DNA of 64,000 nucleotides from Bacillus sp. V59.32b (lineage in GTDB: Bacteria; Bacillota; Bacilli; Bacillales; DSM-1321): positions 22,145 through 86,144 of the forward strand of contig NZ_QVTC01000004.1 in the NCBI RefSeq assembly GCF_003429085.1, given 5' to 3'. Numbering within the stretch: the stretch's first letter is position 1; every line of letters begins with the position of its first letter. The position numbers and the translations under genes were made by a program. This document shows positions 7,785 through 17,441 of the stretch, one piece after another. The notes under the pieces were generated by a model. That model had not been told where the DNA came from. It was given only the letters and a program-made list of their open reading frames with translations, and made no database searches.

Positions 7785-9647
7785 TTAGAATGGGAAAAAC
7801 AAAGGTATAACAACAATCATGATCAAACCGATGAATATTTGCAATAAAATTCCAATTAAGGCAAAGTCCTTATATTTATATTCGCCCGCTGTCATGACCA
7901 GTGCGTTCGTTGGCGAAGCAACGGGAGTCGAAAAGGCCATCGAGGCAGCAACAGCAACGCATAATAGAAATGGATAAGGACTGTGGTGCATCGTAACGGC
8001 GCTTAAGAAAGCGATGGGCGCTATTAAGAAAGCGGTGGCCGCATTCGAAATAAATTGGGCGAGTATCATCGTCAGTAAATAGAACCCCGAAAGAAGAGCG
8101 TATGGCCCGAACCCGCCAAGGACTTCGTTTATTCCATTGCTTATCAGCTTCGCTCCTCCTGTATTATTAAGAGCAATCGCCAGAGGAACCATCGCCGCAA
8201 GCAGGACAACAGACTCCCAATTTATTTGCTGATAGGCCTCTTCAATCGATCTGATGCATCCGGTTACGATCATCAAAAATGCCGCAGTTAAAACGGACAG
8301 GACCGGTGGCATGATATCGACAGCCAGTAGAATAAGCATGATTCCTATGATCCCAGCCGCAATCGGTGCTTTGCCTAATGGATCAGTGTGTTCCTTTTCT
8401 TCTGATTCACTGCCGATAACAATGACATCCTGCAGATCCGCGGATATCCTGTTTATATTGTCCCATTCACCATGAATTAAGAGAGCATCTCCAGACTGTA
8501 ACTGTTCTGTACCCACATCTGCCTGAATGTATTCCCCTTTTCGATTGATCGCCAGCACATTGCACTGATATTTTTCCCGAAAATGGACATCTTTCAGTGT
8601 TTGGTTTTCATAATCGGAATGAGGAACGATAAGGATTTCAGTCAGGCCGAATTTGCTGCCAAGGAAATGCTTCTTTATCGCATCAGCATTAAACTTCTTC
8701 AGCTCCAGGTCATAATCCTCAGCCAATCTTTTTACGTACTCCTCTTCACCAAAAACAAGAATGATGTCATCCGGATGCAGAATTTCATCTGCTTTAGCAG
8801 AGAACGTTTGACTTTTTTGGCGCAACGATTTTTCTTTTATTTTTCTTGTAATTTCTATGACTGTAATTTCATACTTAATCGGCAAAATTAGACCGGAGAG
8901 CCTTTCACCGACTATATCTGATTCCTCGGGAATATTTAGATAAAACAATCGGTCATACACTTTGTACATGCCGGCCAGCTCCGAGGCAGAAATATCCTTC
9001 CCGCTGTTCCTAGTGGTTACCGCTTCATTCGGAAGCAGCTTCCTGCCTGCCGTAAGCATAAAGATGAGACCCGCCCCCAAAACGACAAGGCCAATCGGCG
9101 TAAAATCAAAAACATCAAATGTATCAAATTCATTCTTTCGCAATACATCATTGACAATCATATTAGGCGAATTAGAAATTAACATCAGAACTCCGCCAAG
9201 GCTGCTGGCATAGGCAAGCGGAAGCAGGAATCTCGATGGGCTTGTTTTCTGCTTAAGCGCCATGCTGGTCACGATCGGAAGCAACACAGCTACAGTCGCC
9301 GTCCCGCTGAACAGGCCGCTGAACAGGCCGCTGAACAGGCCGGCCGTAAGCATGACAATCACAAAAAGCTTCCGCTCACTATTGCCACTCAGGCTAAGAA
9401 AATAACTCCCGAGCCTTTCCGCAAGACCGCTGCCAAATGCCCCAGCGCTTACAATATATAATCCGGCAATCATGATCACGACTGGATTCGAGAAGCCTGA
9501 AAGGGCCTCTTCCATAGTAAGAATTCCCGTTATACTAAGCACTAATAGTGCGGTTAGGGCAACTAAATCAGCTCGGAATTTCCCTTGAATAAAGGTGGCT
9601 ATCGTCACAACAATGATAATAAATGTAAAAAGCATGGACTGCGTCAT
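7785..9647 (-). CDS. SLC13-type anion permease with central TrkA-C domains
   Basis: 620 residues: membrane helices in the first ~190 residues, two cytosolic TrkA-C (RCK_C) domains (about 225-310 and 325-410), then a second membrane half ending at VIPLFFPF. The family moves sulfate, di/tricarboxylates or related anions with Na+ or H+. The re-entrant-loop motif, normally xSNTAxVAxLLP, reads SGTATVAVLLP and is preceded by a threefold GLFS repeat coded by a 12-bp tandem triplication (9304-9341). The second half keeps FISNAATAFL. GGGGG precedes the ATG. Confidence 0.88.
   Translation of the reverse strand: MTQSMLFTFIIIVVTIATFIQGKFRADLVALTALLVLSITGILTMEEALSGFSNPVVIMIAGLYIVSAGAFGSGLAERLGSYFLSLSGNSERKLFVIVMLTAGLFSGLFSGLFSGTATVAVLLPIVTSMALKQKTSPSRFLLPLAYASSLGGVLMLISNSPNMIVNDVLRKNEFDTFDVFDFTPIGLVVLGAGLIFMLTAGRKLLPNEAVTTRNSGKDISASELAGMYKVYDRLFYLNIPEESDIVGERLSGLILPIKYEITVIEITRKIKEKSLRQKSQTFSAKADEILHPDDIILVFGEEEYVKRLAEDYDLELKKFNADAIKKHFLGSKFGLTEILIVPHSDYENQTLKDVHFREKYQCNVLAINRKGEYIQADVGTEQLQSGDALLIHGEWDNINRISADLQDVIVIGSESEEKEHTDPLGKAPIAAGIIGIMLILLAVDIMPPVLSVLTAAFLMIVTGCIRSIEEAYQQINWESVVLLAAMVPLAIALNNTGGAKLISNGINEVLGGFGPYALLSGFYLLTMILAQFISNAATAFLIAPIAFLSAVTMHHSPYPFLLCVAVAASMAFSTPVASPTNALVMTAGEYKYKDFALIGILLQIFIGLIMIVVIPLFFPF
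9304..9341. repeat. In-frame 12-bp tandem triplication inside the SLC13 gene
   Basis: CCGCTGAACAGG occurs three times head to tail (9304-9315, 9316-9327, 9328-9339) and codes for GLFSGLFSGLFSG just before the conserved substrate/Na+ loop. Exact identity between copies points to recent slippage. Confidence 0.9.
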
Positions 9648-9818
9648 TCGGTACCCCCAGGTAGATGTTCGCTCTTGAAGGATATTTGTCTCTATATTTT
9701 TTAATATCCTAATTCTTTTAAAAGCAATGAATAAAAGTATAATATATTCTTCTTTTTATGTATATTGTTTGTTAGTATGAGAAAGTAACACTTATTAGAA
9801 CTAGATAGGTTGATCATA

Positions 9819-10679
9819 ATGAAAAATAAGATAACCCGCAGATCGTTTCTAAAAAGATCACTTGCGGCCATTCTCGCTTTGTCCGGTCTTAGCGTAAGCG
9901 GCAAGTACTACACTCATGAAATTGAACCTAAATGGCTTGATATTAATACTATTTCCATAAATAATCCACTAATCCCGAAAGGATTTAACGGGTTTAGGAT
10001 CGTTCAGTTCAGCGATACGCATTTAGGATTCCAATTCCAGCTTGCTGACCTGGAATCGATTATCGGAAAAATCAATGATTTGAAACCCGATTTGATCATT
10101 TTCACGGGTGACTTGATGGATCATCCCAATCAATACCCCTTTCAAAAGGAGACCATTCCGCTTTTACGGAAATTGCAAGCTCCGCATGGAAAGTTCTGTA
10201 TATATGGCAACCATGACCATGGCGGGTATGGTTCAAAAATATACGATCATATTATGCGCCAGTCTGACTTTCACGTTCTGCTCAATGCCAATACCTCGAT
10301 TTCTCTCTTAAATGGAGATGAATTGTTCATTGCAGGCCTTGATGATCCCGTGCTTGGAAATCCTGATTTTGCCGCAGCAACAGCAGGCATCCCGAAAAAC
10401 AGCTACACGATTCTGCTCTCACATGCTCCCGATCTCGCTGATACAGCGGCAACATACGATATTCAACTGCAGCTGAGCGGCCATAGCCACGGCGGCCAAG
10501 TGCAAATCCCATTTGCCGGGGCTCTTATTACACCGCCTTTTGCAGAGAAGTATAAAGAAGGCACTTTTGATATAGACCAATTAAAACTTCATGTGAACAG
10601 AGGACTTGGAACAACCCGCCTTCCGTATCGCTTCTTGTCCAGACCGGAGATTACCGTGTTCGATTTAAAGTCTCACTAA
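9819..10679 (+). CDS. ykuE: Tat-exported calcineurin-like phosphoesterase YkuE
   Basis: 286 residues. The N-terminus has a twin-arginine signal (TRRSFLKRS followed by a hydrophobic stretch). The mature part holds the metallophosphoesterase motifs in order: FSDTHLG, FTGDLMDH, YGNHDHGG, and LSHAPD then GHSHGGQ, which together bind two metals. B. subtilis YkuE is exported through TatAyCy and lies in the same neighbourhood. ATG 9819 is preferred over TTG 9810. It is divergent from the SLC13 gene. Exact substrate not known. Confidence 0.9.
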   Translation: MKNKITRRSFLKRSLAAILALSGLSVSGKYYTHEIEPKWLDINTISINNPLIPKGFNGFRIVQFSDTHLGFQFQLADLESIIGKINDLKPDLIIFTGDLMDHPNQYPFQKETIPLLRKLQAPHGKFCIYGNHDHGGYGSKIYDHIMRQSDFHVLLNANTSISLLNGDELFIAGLDDPVLGNPDFAAATAGIPKNSYTILLSHAPDLADTAATYDIQLQLSGHSHGGQVQIPFAGALITPPFAEKYKEGTFDIDQLKLHVNRGLGTTRLPYRFLSRPEITVFDLKSH

Positions 10680-10759
10680 ATTATTATATCATTAGAGAGG
10701 ACATGAAAAAACAGCTTTCAGAAATTACCTCTTATGTACGAACAGGCGCTTACTTCTTC

Positions 10760-10787
10760 TTACAAACAAATCCTAGAATGATATAAT
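10760..10787 (+). promoter_or_regulatory. Candidate sigma-A promoter of ykyB
   Basis: TTACAA (10760-10765), 16-base spacer, TATAAT (10782-10787), 37 bases before the ykyB start. The -10 is perfect, the -35 weak. Confidence 0.5.
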
Positions 10788-10824
10788 AAAAATAGACGGA
10801 AAGGTCTATGAAAGGAGTTACCAT

Positions 10825-11316
10825 ATGCGTCAAACAGAAGGACAGAGTTCCAGTGAAGATCATTCAGTAAATTTTCTTGCGCAATCACTCTTTGTGGTTA
10901 ATAAACATGCAAAAACAGCACCAGAACCAAAGTACCTTTATAATTTAAAACGCGCCGCTATAAACAAAATGCTCACAGAAGGCAAAGCCGAGAAAAAAGG
11001 ATTGCATTTCTCGGACAATCCTAGATTTTCTGCGCAACAATCAGATGTCATCATCGAATGTGGCGATTTTATTTTTCACTTACCCCCAACAAGGGATGAT
11101 TTAAAAAATTTACCTCACCTAGGAAGCCGCACCGCTCATGTTCGGAATCCAAAGGCAACACTTTCCCTTTCCAAAGCAAAGCAAGTCCTGCAAGACTATG
11201 TGGGCAATCTCGAGGAATTAAATAAGGACAAGCCTAAAGGATCCAAGCAACATCAGAAAAATAATTTCCAAAATACGTTCCCGTCCTCATTTCTTGGTAA
11301 AGGATTTAAATATTGA
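10825..11316 (+). CDS. ykyB: YkyB family protein
   Basis: A 163-residue soluble protein matching B. subtilis YkyB through the conserved block (VNKHAKTAPEPKYLYNLK, then KKGLHFSDNPRFSAQQSDV, FHLPPT and LPHLGSR). The lysine/glutamine-rich C-terminus is variable. Function is not established for the family. AAAGGAG stands 7 bases upstream of the start. As in B. subtilis it neighbours cheV; here the two are convergent and share a terminator. Confidence 0.92.
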   Translation: MRQTEGQSSSEDHSVNFLAQSLFVVNKHAKTAPEPKYLYNLKRAAINKMLTEGKAEKKGLHFSDNPRFSAQQSDVIIECGDFIFHLPPTRDDLKNLPHLGSRTAHVRNPKATLSLSKAKQVLQDYVGNLEELNKDKPKGSKQHQKNNFQNTFPSSFLGKGFKY

Positions 11317-11358
11317 TTGAGCGCCTTTCTTAGGTGACGATATATACCATTCTATCTA

Positions 11359-11397
11359 AAAAACGGGTGCCAAAGCATTAGCTTTGGCACCCGTTTT
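11359..11397. terminator. Bidirectional terminator between ykyB and cheV
   Basis: A perfect 17-bp inverted repeat (11360-11376 with 11381-11397) containing ACGGGTGCCAAAGC, flanked by A and T runs on both sides. Confidence 0.95.
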
Positions 11398-11403
11398 CAT
11401 TTG

Positions 11404-12309
11404 CTATAAAATATGCTGGTCTATCAACTGGATCAGCTCTGCAATTTCAGGTTTGCTGACCTGTGCATCAGCGCCTACTATCTGGCCTTTATGACGAAGG
11501 TCGTCAGTAATCAGCGAAGAGAAAATGATAACCGGCAATATTCCCAGACCTGCATCCCCTTTAATTCTTTTCGTTAAATGATGCCCATCCATTTGCGGCA
11601 TTTCCACATCAGTAATGACCATTTGAATTTCTGAGCCAATATCTTTCCCGGAAGCAAGCAGCCCTTCCAGATATTGCAGGGCATCGAGGCCGTTCTCAAA
11701 AAATTCAAGGTTCTGAAAACCGGCTTCATTCAATGTATCATGCAGGAGCTTTCTTAAAAGAGGAGAATCTTCTGCGACAACAATCCTTTTATTGGAGCGC
11801 TCGCGCTTACCTAATTTCTTAACCTGCTGAATATTGATCCCTGACTCAGGGTTAATATCCACAACAATCTTTTCAAAATCAAGCAATAAAATCATCTCGC
11901 TGTTCAATTTAACAACGCCAATAATCTGGCTGTCAATTCCTTGATAGCTTTCAGAAGGCTTCTCAATCTCTCCCCAGGAAATCCGGTGGATTTGCGAAAC
12001 ATTATGAACATGGAAAACTATTTTTAATTGGTTAAATTCAGCAACGATGAATTTATCCAATGCCGGGTTCTCCGCAGGTGGGAAACCTAATGCCTGAGCA
12101 ACATTGATTACTGGAAGCACTTCCCCGCGCAATTCAATAATGCCTTCCACATTTTGATGGGCGTGAGGCACCAGCGTAACTGGTATAGGATTAATGATTT
12201 CCTTAACCTTTATTACATTAATCCCGAATTTATTCTCTCCGATGCCGAACTCGACAATTTCCAATTCATTTGTGCCGCTTTCAAGCAGTATTCCTTTAAC
12301 ATTCTCCAT
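11404..12309 (-). CDS. cheV: Chemotaxis coupling/response protein CheV
   Basis: 301 residues: a CheW-like domain (about 10-160) joined to a receiver domain (about 175-300). The receiver has the acidic pair in VVAEDSP, phospho-acceptor Asp in ITDVEMPQMDG (near residue 235) and a Lys in SKPEI. CheV couples chemoreceptors to CheA and helps adaptation through its phosphorylated receiver. Adjacent to ykyB as in B. subtilis. Start ATG with GGAAGG upstream. Confidence 0.95.
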   Translation of the reverse strand: MENVKGILLESGTNELEIVEFGIGENKFGINVIKVKEIINPIPVTLVPHAHQNVEGIIELRGEVLPVINVAQALGFPPAENPALDKFIVAEFNQLKIVFHVHNVSQIHRISWGEIEKPSESYQGIDSQIIGVVKLNSEMILLLDFEKIVVDINPESGINIQQVKKLGKRERSNKRIVVAEDSPLLRKLLHDTLNEAGFQNLEFFENGLDALQYLEGLLASGKDIGSEIQMVITDVEMPQMDGHHLTKRIKGDAGLGILPVIIFSSLITDDLRHKGQIVGADAQVSKPEIAELIQLIDQHIL

Positions 12310-12452
12310 TTAATTCGCCCTTCCTTCGTCTCCAAATCGATAATTAGTCGGACATATTGCAGTAAAAAATAGATATCCTCACAGATTTTTTCGGCAAATT
12401 AAATGAATTCTTAATAACAAAGCGATAATTAGATCAGGTTTAATTGCTTTTT

Positions 12453-13736
12453 TTAGTCTGTCTGCTCTTTATAGAGTGGAAGAGTCATGAATATCTCCGT
12501 GCCCTTGCCAGGTTCACTTTCATATTCAATCCCTCCATGATGACTTTCAATGATTGATTTCGTGACCATTACGCCTAAGCCCGTTCCGGTATCCTTTAGT
12601 GTAAAAAAGGGTTCACCTATTCTTTCAAGCTGCTGCTGATCCATTCCTATGCCATTATCGGTAATCGCGATCAACGCTTTCCCGTCATGCTTTGTTACAT
12701 TGATCATCACCCTGCCATTTGTATGATTGATCGATTCTACCGAGTTTTTAATCAAATTATAGAAAACCTGCTTAAGCTTGCCCAAATCGCCGATCAATTT
12801 ATAATCGTGATGAATGTAATAACTCAAGTCCACACCATTCATATTTGAATACGATTTCATGACATTCATAACATCTTTTATGAGGCTGGAAACTTGGAAG
12901 ATCTCACGCTTTTCGGAATTTTGCTTCGCAAGATCCAAATAATCAGCAATGATGGACTCTGCCCTTGCCAATTCAGACAATACTAGCTGCATGTATTCTT
13001 TGTTCATCGCCGATTCATCATCCTTCATCAGTTGTATAAAGCCTCTAACGACGGTCAACGGGTTTCTAATCTCATGCGCCACACTGGCAGCCAATTCACT
13101 GACAACGTTCATCTTTTCTGAATTAATAATTTGTATTCTGAGCAAGTCGTTCTCTTCCATATATTCCTCATAGAAAACCATGGTCAACAGAACTACAGTA
13201 TAACAAAGGCCACCCATTAGAACGGCCTGGAAAAAGGCATCCGTATAGAAGACGCTTTCGTTATCGCCTGCATTGAAAATAAGCATTGCACCATAAAATG
13301 TGAGCACGGATGCCGTGCCGGCCAAAAGCGCATACATATATTTTCGCTTCTTGGAAAACCCGCTCCAAAAATATGAAAAAATAAGAGGAAGTGCATATAA
13401 GAAAGGGATCATAATGAACGATGCCAACAATCCTTTGCTACCGAGAAAAATACGTAATAGACTTGTCAGAAGGATAAGTAGAAAAGCATAATTCCTTCCG
13501 CAATAAAAAAAGGCGAATATAATGACTAAAGAACGAAAATCATAGGAAACCCCGTTAACACCTGCTATAGGAAAAATCATACTTAATATCGCGGATATGG
13601 CCAAAAGCAAAAATCGATGAAATTGATTTCGTCTATTATTCGGGAAGTAATTCATTTTCCCCACAAAACCATGATAAAGAAATACCGGTAAAATAATGAT
13701 TAATAAATGCAAAAAAACATTTTCCAAGTTTAACAT
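12453..13736 (-). CDS. KinB-like sporulation sensor histidine kinase
   Basis: 427 residues, nearly the length of B. subtilis KinB (428). The first ~200 residues form about six membrane helices of the 5TMR-LYT type, with little outside the membrane. The kinase core has the phospho-His in ELAASVAHEIRNPLTVVRG and ATP-binding motifs (NLIKNSVES, DNGIGM, GTGLGV). These resemble KinB closely. It would feed phosphate to Spo0F in the Spo0A phosphorelay. It occupies the place between patA and cheV where B. subtilis has kinA. Confidence 0.85.
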   Translation of the reverse strand: MLNLENVFLHLLIIILPVFLYHGFVGKMNYFPNNRRNQFHRFLLLAISAILSMIFPIAGVNGVSYDFRSLVIIFAFFYCGRNYAFLLILLTSLLRIFLGSKGLLASFIMIPFLYALPLIFSYFWSGFSKKRKYMYALLAGTASVLTFYGAMLIFNAGDNESVFYTDAFFQAVLMGGLCYTVVLLTMVFYEEYMEENDLLRIQIINSEKMNVVSELAASVAHEIRNPLTVVRGFIQLMKDDESAMNKEYMQLVLSELARAESIIADYLDLAKQNSEKREIFQVSSLIKDVMNVMKSYSNMNGVDLSYYIHHDYKLIGDLGKLKQVFYNLIKNSVESINHTNGRVMINVTKHDGKALIAITDNGIGMDQQQLERIGEPFFTLKDTGTGLGVMVTKSIIESHHGGIEYESEPGKGTEIFMTLPLYKEQTD

Positions 13737-13871
13737 TTTATCATTCCTTAAAAATGTTATAAAAGATAACTATACAACTCCCTTATCATCGGACGTTTAA
13801 CAAGAAATTTTTACTGTTTAAAAAAACCGGATTCCACTTAACGAAACCCAGTAATAAGACGTCAGCTCTTA

Positions 13872-14372
13872 TTATTTTTTCACAACCAATGTGCTGGCAA
13901 TCATATCATGCAATCCCTGCTTTTTCTCCGTGAATGCAGCCATAATATAACCGATATAGAAAATTCCAGATAAATACATTGCCATTAATCTTCCAAAAGC
14001 TCTCCAAAAGGAAATACGTTCCCCATTTAGATCGGTCACTTTGATTCCAACCAGCTTTTTTCCTACCGTTGCCTGCCATTTTGATGAATGAAGCAAGGTA
14101 GAGTAAAGAACGGTTATGATTAACGTTATAACCATCATGACAAGAAAGAAAAACAAAAGTCTCAAGTCTTCTTCCGGTGAAGTATATCCTGTGTCGTTCA
14201 CGGTTCCTTCAACATAGCCGGAGGTTCCGATAAGGAAAAATCCAATTAGATATAAAATAAAAGCAGGAATCCCTATAATTAACGAATCAATGAGATATGC
14301 ACCAAAGCGAATCCAAAATCCCGCATATTCCTTCCTTTCTGTCTGAAAATCATTTGATATTACTTGCTCCAT
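13872..14372 (-). CDS. RDD family membrane protein
   Basis: 166 residues with the RDD hallmark near the start (FWIRFGAYLIDSLIIG: Arg and Asp in helix 1) and a Lys-Asp segment later (GKKLVGIKVTDLNG, FWRAFGRLMAMY). Four hydrophobic segments are likely. RDD proteins are of mixed role; some act in Na+ or Li+ export. Ribosome site GGGAGG upstream. Not part of the B. subtilis patA neighbourhood. Confidence 0.85.
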   Translation of the reverse strand: MEQVISNDFQTERKEYAGFWIRFGAYLIDSLIIGIPAFILYLIGFFLIGTSGYVEGTVNDTGYTSPEEDLRLLFFFLVMMVITLIITVLYSTLLHSSKWQATVGKKLVGIKVTDLNGERISFWRAFGRLMAMYLSGIFYIGYIMAAFTEKKQGLHDMIASTLVVKK

Positions 14373-14555
14373 TATGTATGCCTCCCAAATATTACAATCA
14401 AATTACATTAACATTATAACAAGTTCTCTTATATCTCACCATTATCTGACATAATTCTTAGAACTGCCTTCAAAATTATGAAACATGGGAGGTTAGGTTT
14501 TTCCCTGGCACCCGATGTAGTGTAAAATAGATAACAGAAAGGGAGGAACACTGGA

Positions 14556-15698
14556 ATGGAACATTTGCTTAACCCCCGGGTTAAAGATATTGAAATATCC
14601 GGAATCAGGAAATTTTATAATATGGTCGCCCATATAGACGATACCATTTCGCTTACGATCGGGCAGCCTGATTTTCCAACGCCGACTCATATTAAGGACT
14701 ATGCTAAACAAGCAGTTGACGAAAATTTTACCGTTTACACACACAACGCTGGTTTCATCGAGCTTAGGGAAGCGGCGTCATCGTATTTTAACGAAAAGTA
14801 CGGCTTGGATTATCAAGCGGAAGATGAAATTATCGTTACCGCAGGCGCCAGTGAAGCAATTGACATTATCTTTCGTACGATTTTAACGGCTGATACAGAA
14901 GTCATCCTTCCAGGACCTGTCTATCCCGGCTACGAACCGATTATCACGCTTTGCGGGGCGAAACCGGTATACGCGGACACAACCGGTAACGGATTCAAGC
15001 TTACGGCTGAGATTTTGGAAACGTACATAACCGAAAAAACAAGATGTATCGTACTGCCCTACCCTTCCAATCCTACGGGTGTATCCCTTACAGCCAAAGA
15101 GCTCATGGATATTGCGGAACTGGTAAAGGATAAAGATATATTTGTTCTTGCCGATGAGATATACAGTGAGTTGGTATACGATCAAAAACATATCTCTATT
15201 GCTTCTTTTATCAAGGAACAGACCATCGTGATTAACGGACTTTCGAAATCCCATTCGATGACCGGTTGGAGAATTGGATTCATTCTTGCTCCGGCAGCCA
15301 TTTGTAAACATATCCTCAAAGTCCATCAATATAACGTAACCTGCGCTGCCTCCGTATCACAAAAGGCGGCTTATGCAGCCCTGACGGAAGGCATTGATGA
15401 CGCAAGACCAATGAAAGAGGAATATGCAAAAAGAAGGGAGTATGTATATTATCGGCTGAATCAGATGAATTTACAGGTTGTTAAACCGGACGGGGCTTTT
15501 TATTTTTTCGTCAAGCTGCCGGATGGCTATAAAAGTTCACTGGATTTTTGCCTGGAGCTCGTGGAAAAAGCCAAGGTTGCCGTGGTGCCGGGTGATGCAT
15601 TTTCACAGCTTGGCGAAGGGTATTTCCGTCTTTCCTATGCCTATTCAATGGACACACTTGCAACCGCCATGGACCGAATAGAAACATTTTTAAAGTGA
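14556..15698 (+). CDS. patA: Aminotransferase PatA (class I/II, PLP)
   Basis: 380 residues with the fold-type I aminotransferase pattern: substrate-loop TIGQPDFPTP, ITAGASEAID near residue 95, NPTG (PYPSNPTGVS), and the PLP-lysine in NGLSKSHSMTGWRIG. It matches B. subtilis PatA, involved in lysine and N-acetyl-L,L-diaminopimelate metabolism (proposed DapX-type role). Start ATG with GGGAGG nine bases before. Convergent to ykwC with a shared terminator. Confidence 0.9.
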   Translation: MEHLLNPRVKDIEISGIRKFYNMVAHIDDTISLTIGQPDFPTPTHIKDYAKQAVDENFTVYTHNAGFIELREAASSYFNEKYGLDYQAEDEIIVTAGASEAIDIIFRTILTADTEVILPGPVYPGYEPIITLCGAKPVYADTTGNGFKLTAEILETYITEKTRCIVLPYPSNPTGVSLTAKELMDIAELVKDKDIFVLADEIYSELVYDQKHISIASFIKEQTIVINGLSKSHSMTGWRIGFILAPAAICKHILKVHQYNVTCAASVSQKAAYAALTEGIDDARPMKEEYAKRREYVYYRLNQMNLQVVKPDGAFYFFVKLPDGYKSSLDFCLELVEKAKVAVVPGDAFSQLGEGYFRLSYAYSMDTLATAMDRIETFLK

Positions 15699-15703
15699 AC
15701 ACT

Positions 15704-15744
15704 GAAAAAGCATATCCTCCTAATAAAGGGGGATATGCTTTTTC
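15704..15744. terminator. Bidirectional terminator between patA and ykwC
   Basis: 17-bp stem (15704-15720 with 15728-15744), GAAAAAGCATATCCTCC, perfect pairing, loop of 7; the ends supply A/T runs both ways. Confidence 0.93.
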
Positions 15745-15748
15745 GAAT

Positions 15749-16636
15749 TCATTCATTTCCTTGCCAGTATTTATAAAGCGCCTGGGTGCCGCTGTCTTCT
15801 TCTCCGGCTTCAGCCAGCCGGTCGTACAGCGCTTTTGCGAGCGAAAGGCCGGGCGCTTCCATTCCCAGCTTCTCCGCTTCCTGCAGGGCAATATTCATGT
15901 CTTTAATAAAATGCTTGATAAAAAAACCTGGTTCAAAATCACCCTCTACCATTTTCGGTGCAAGATTAGATAGAGACCAGCTCCCAGCGGCTCCTGATGA
16001 GATTGTTTGTAACACCTTTTCAGGATTCAAGCCTGCTTTTTTTGCATATACAACCGCTTCACTGACACCGATCATATTAGATGCGATCGCAATCTGGTTG
16101 CACATTTTCGTATGCTGTCCCGAACCGGCCGGACCCTGATAGACAATGTTGGTGCCGATTATTTTAAAAAGTGGCTTAACCGCCTCGAAATCGGTTTCAT
16201 CCCCTCCGGCCATAATCGCCAGCCTCGCTTCTTTTGCGCCAATGTCTCCGCCGGAAACCGGAGCATCGATGGCATGCATGCCTTTATTCTTCGCCTCTGA
16301 AAAAATTTTGCCGGCAAGCGTCGGAGTGGATGTTGTCATATCTATTAAATACGTATTTTCACGTCCGTTTTTGATAATGCCCTCATCTCCCAGATAAATC
16401 TCTTCCACATCATGCGGATAGCCGACAATGGAAATGATCACATTCGCTTGCAGCGCCATTTCCTTTGGAGAATCAGCCCACTCTGCTCCATTTTCCAGCA
16501 ATTCTTTCGCTTTTTCCTTCGTTCGGGTATATACGATCAGCCTGTAGCCTGCTTCAAGCAGATGGCCCGCCATGCTTTTTCCCATGACGCCAGTGCCGAT
16601 GAAACCAATCGTTGTATCGTCCTTATTTAAAACCAT
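15749..16636 (-). CDS. ykwC: Beta-hydroxyacid (3-hydroxyisobutyrate-type) dehydrogenase YkwC
   Basis: 295 residues. An N-terminal Rossmann fold (GFIGTGVMGKSMAGHL) is followed by the substrate-binding stretch DAPVSGGDIGAKE and the catalytic Lys in GSGQHTKMCNQI, the standard set of 3-hydroxyisobutyrate/tartronate semialdehyde dehydrogenases. It would oxidise a 3-hydroxyacid with NAD(P). ATG 16636 is preferred (AGGAG 8 bases upstream) over GTG 16645. It follows the SDR gene by 19 bases and is probably its operon partner. Confidence 0.9.
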   Translation of the reverse strand: MVLNKDDTTIGFIGTGVMGKSMAGHLLEAGYRLIVYTRTKEKAKELLENGAEWADSPKEMALQANVIISIVGYPHDVEEIYLGDEGIIKNGRENTYLIDMTTSTPTLAGKIFSEAKNKGMHAIDAPVSGGDIGAKEARLAIMAGGDETDFEAVKPLFKIIGTNIVYQGPAGSGQHTKMCNQIAIASNMIGVSEAVVYAKKAGLNPEKVLQTISSGAAGSWSLSNLAPKMVEGDFEPGFFIKHFIKDMNIALQEAEKLGMEAPGLSLAKALYDRLAEAGEEDSGTQALYKYWQGNE

Positions 16637-16655
16637 TTGTTTCACTCCTACCTGA

Positions 16656-17441
16656 TTATATCGACTTTATCATTCCGCCATCGACCAAAAAGGCGCTACC
16701 GGTCATGTACGTATTTGCGTCAGACACAAGGAAAGTGACCACCCTTGCAAACTCCTCCGGCTCCCCATATCTGCCCAGCGGAATATTACTTTTCACGTTT
16801 TTTTCCACTTCCTCAACCGAAATACCCTTTTTCTCCGCGTTCACCTCATCAAGGTGGCGGACGCGATCGGTTGCAATTCTGCCCGGCGCAACTGTATTTA
16901 TAATAATTCCATTCGGAGCGAACTCTTCGGCGAGCGTTTTTGACAATCCGACGATCGCGGTCCGAAACGTGTTTGAAAGAATCAGCCCGGGAATCGGCTC
17001 TTTAATCGAAGAAGAGGCAATATTGATGATCTTTCCGCCTCGTTCTTTTAAGTAAGGCAGACATTCACGGATTGTTCGTATGTAGCTTAATAGATTGAGT
17101 TCAAAGGAATTTTGCCATTCATTATCCGTCATTTGCTCAAATGATCCTGCAGGGGGCCCCCCGGCATTATTAACGAGAATATCAATCCCACCAAATTCAG
17201 ATGCCGCTTTCTCGACCATCTCTTTTATTTCTTCATAGTTCCTAACATCTGCCTGAGAATAGATAATCCTGCCTTCGCCTAATTCGGAAAGCTCGCTTTG
17301 AACGGCGGCTAGCTTATTTTCATCCCTGCTGACAATGAGCACATTCGCTCCCTCTTTCAGCAATTCCGCAGCGATTGCTTTACCTAGCCCTTTGCTGGAT
17401 GCGACGACAATCGCATTTTTACCATGTAATTGATAATCCAT
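16656..17441 (-). CDS. SDR-family protein with degenerate active site
   Basis: 261 residues with SDR architecture: DVRNYEEI, NNAGGPP, IINIASSSI and a C-terminal VDGG. The cofactor motif TGxxxGxG is altered to VASSKGLGKA, and the catalytic YxxxK is replaced: the segment reads ILSNTFRTAIVGLSK, with Asn where Tyr should be and Arg near the Lys position. This matches what I know of the BKR-like SDR subgroup that lacks the perfect tetrad. ATG 17441 has GGGAG 8 bases upstream. Likely co-transcribed with ykwC. Confidence 0.82.
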   Translation of the reverse strand: MDYQLHGKNAIVVASSKGLGKAIAAELLKEGANVLIVSRDENKLAAVQSELSELGEGRIIYSQADVRNYEEIKEMVEKAASEFGGIDILVNNAGGPPAGSFEQMTDNEWQNSFELNLLSYIRTIRECLPYLKERGGKIINIASSSIKEPIPGLILSNTFRTAIVGLSKTLAEEFAPNGIIINTVAPGRIATDRVRHLDEVNAEKKGISVEEVEKNVKSNIPLGRYGEPEEFARVVTFLVSDANTYMTGSAFLVDGGMIKSI

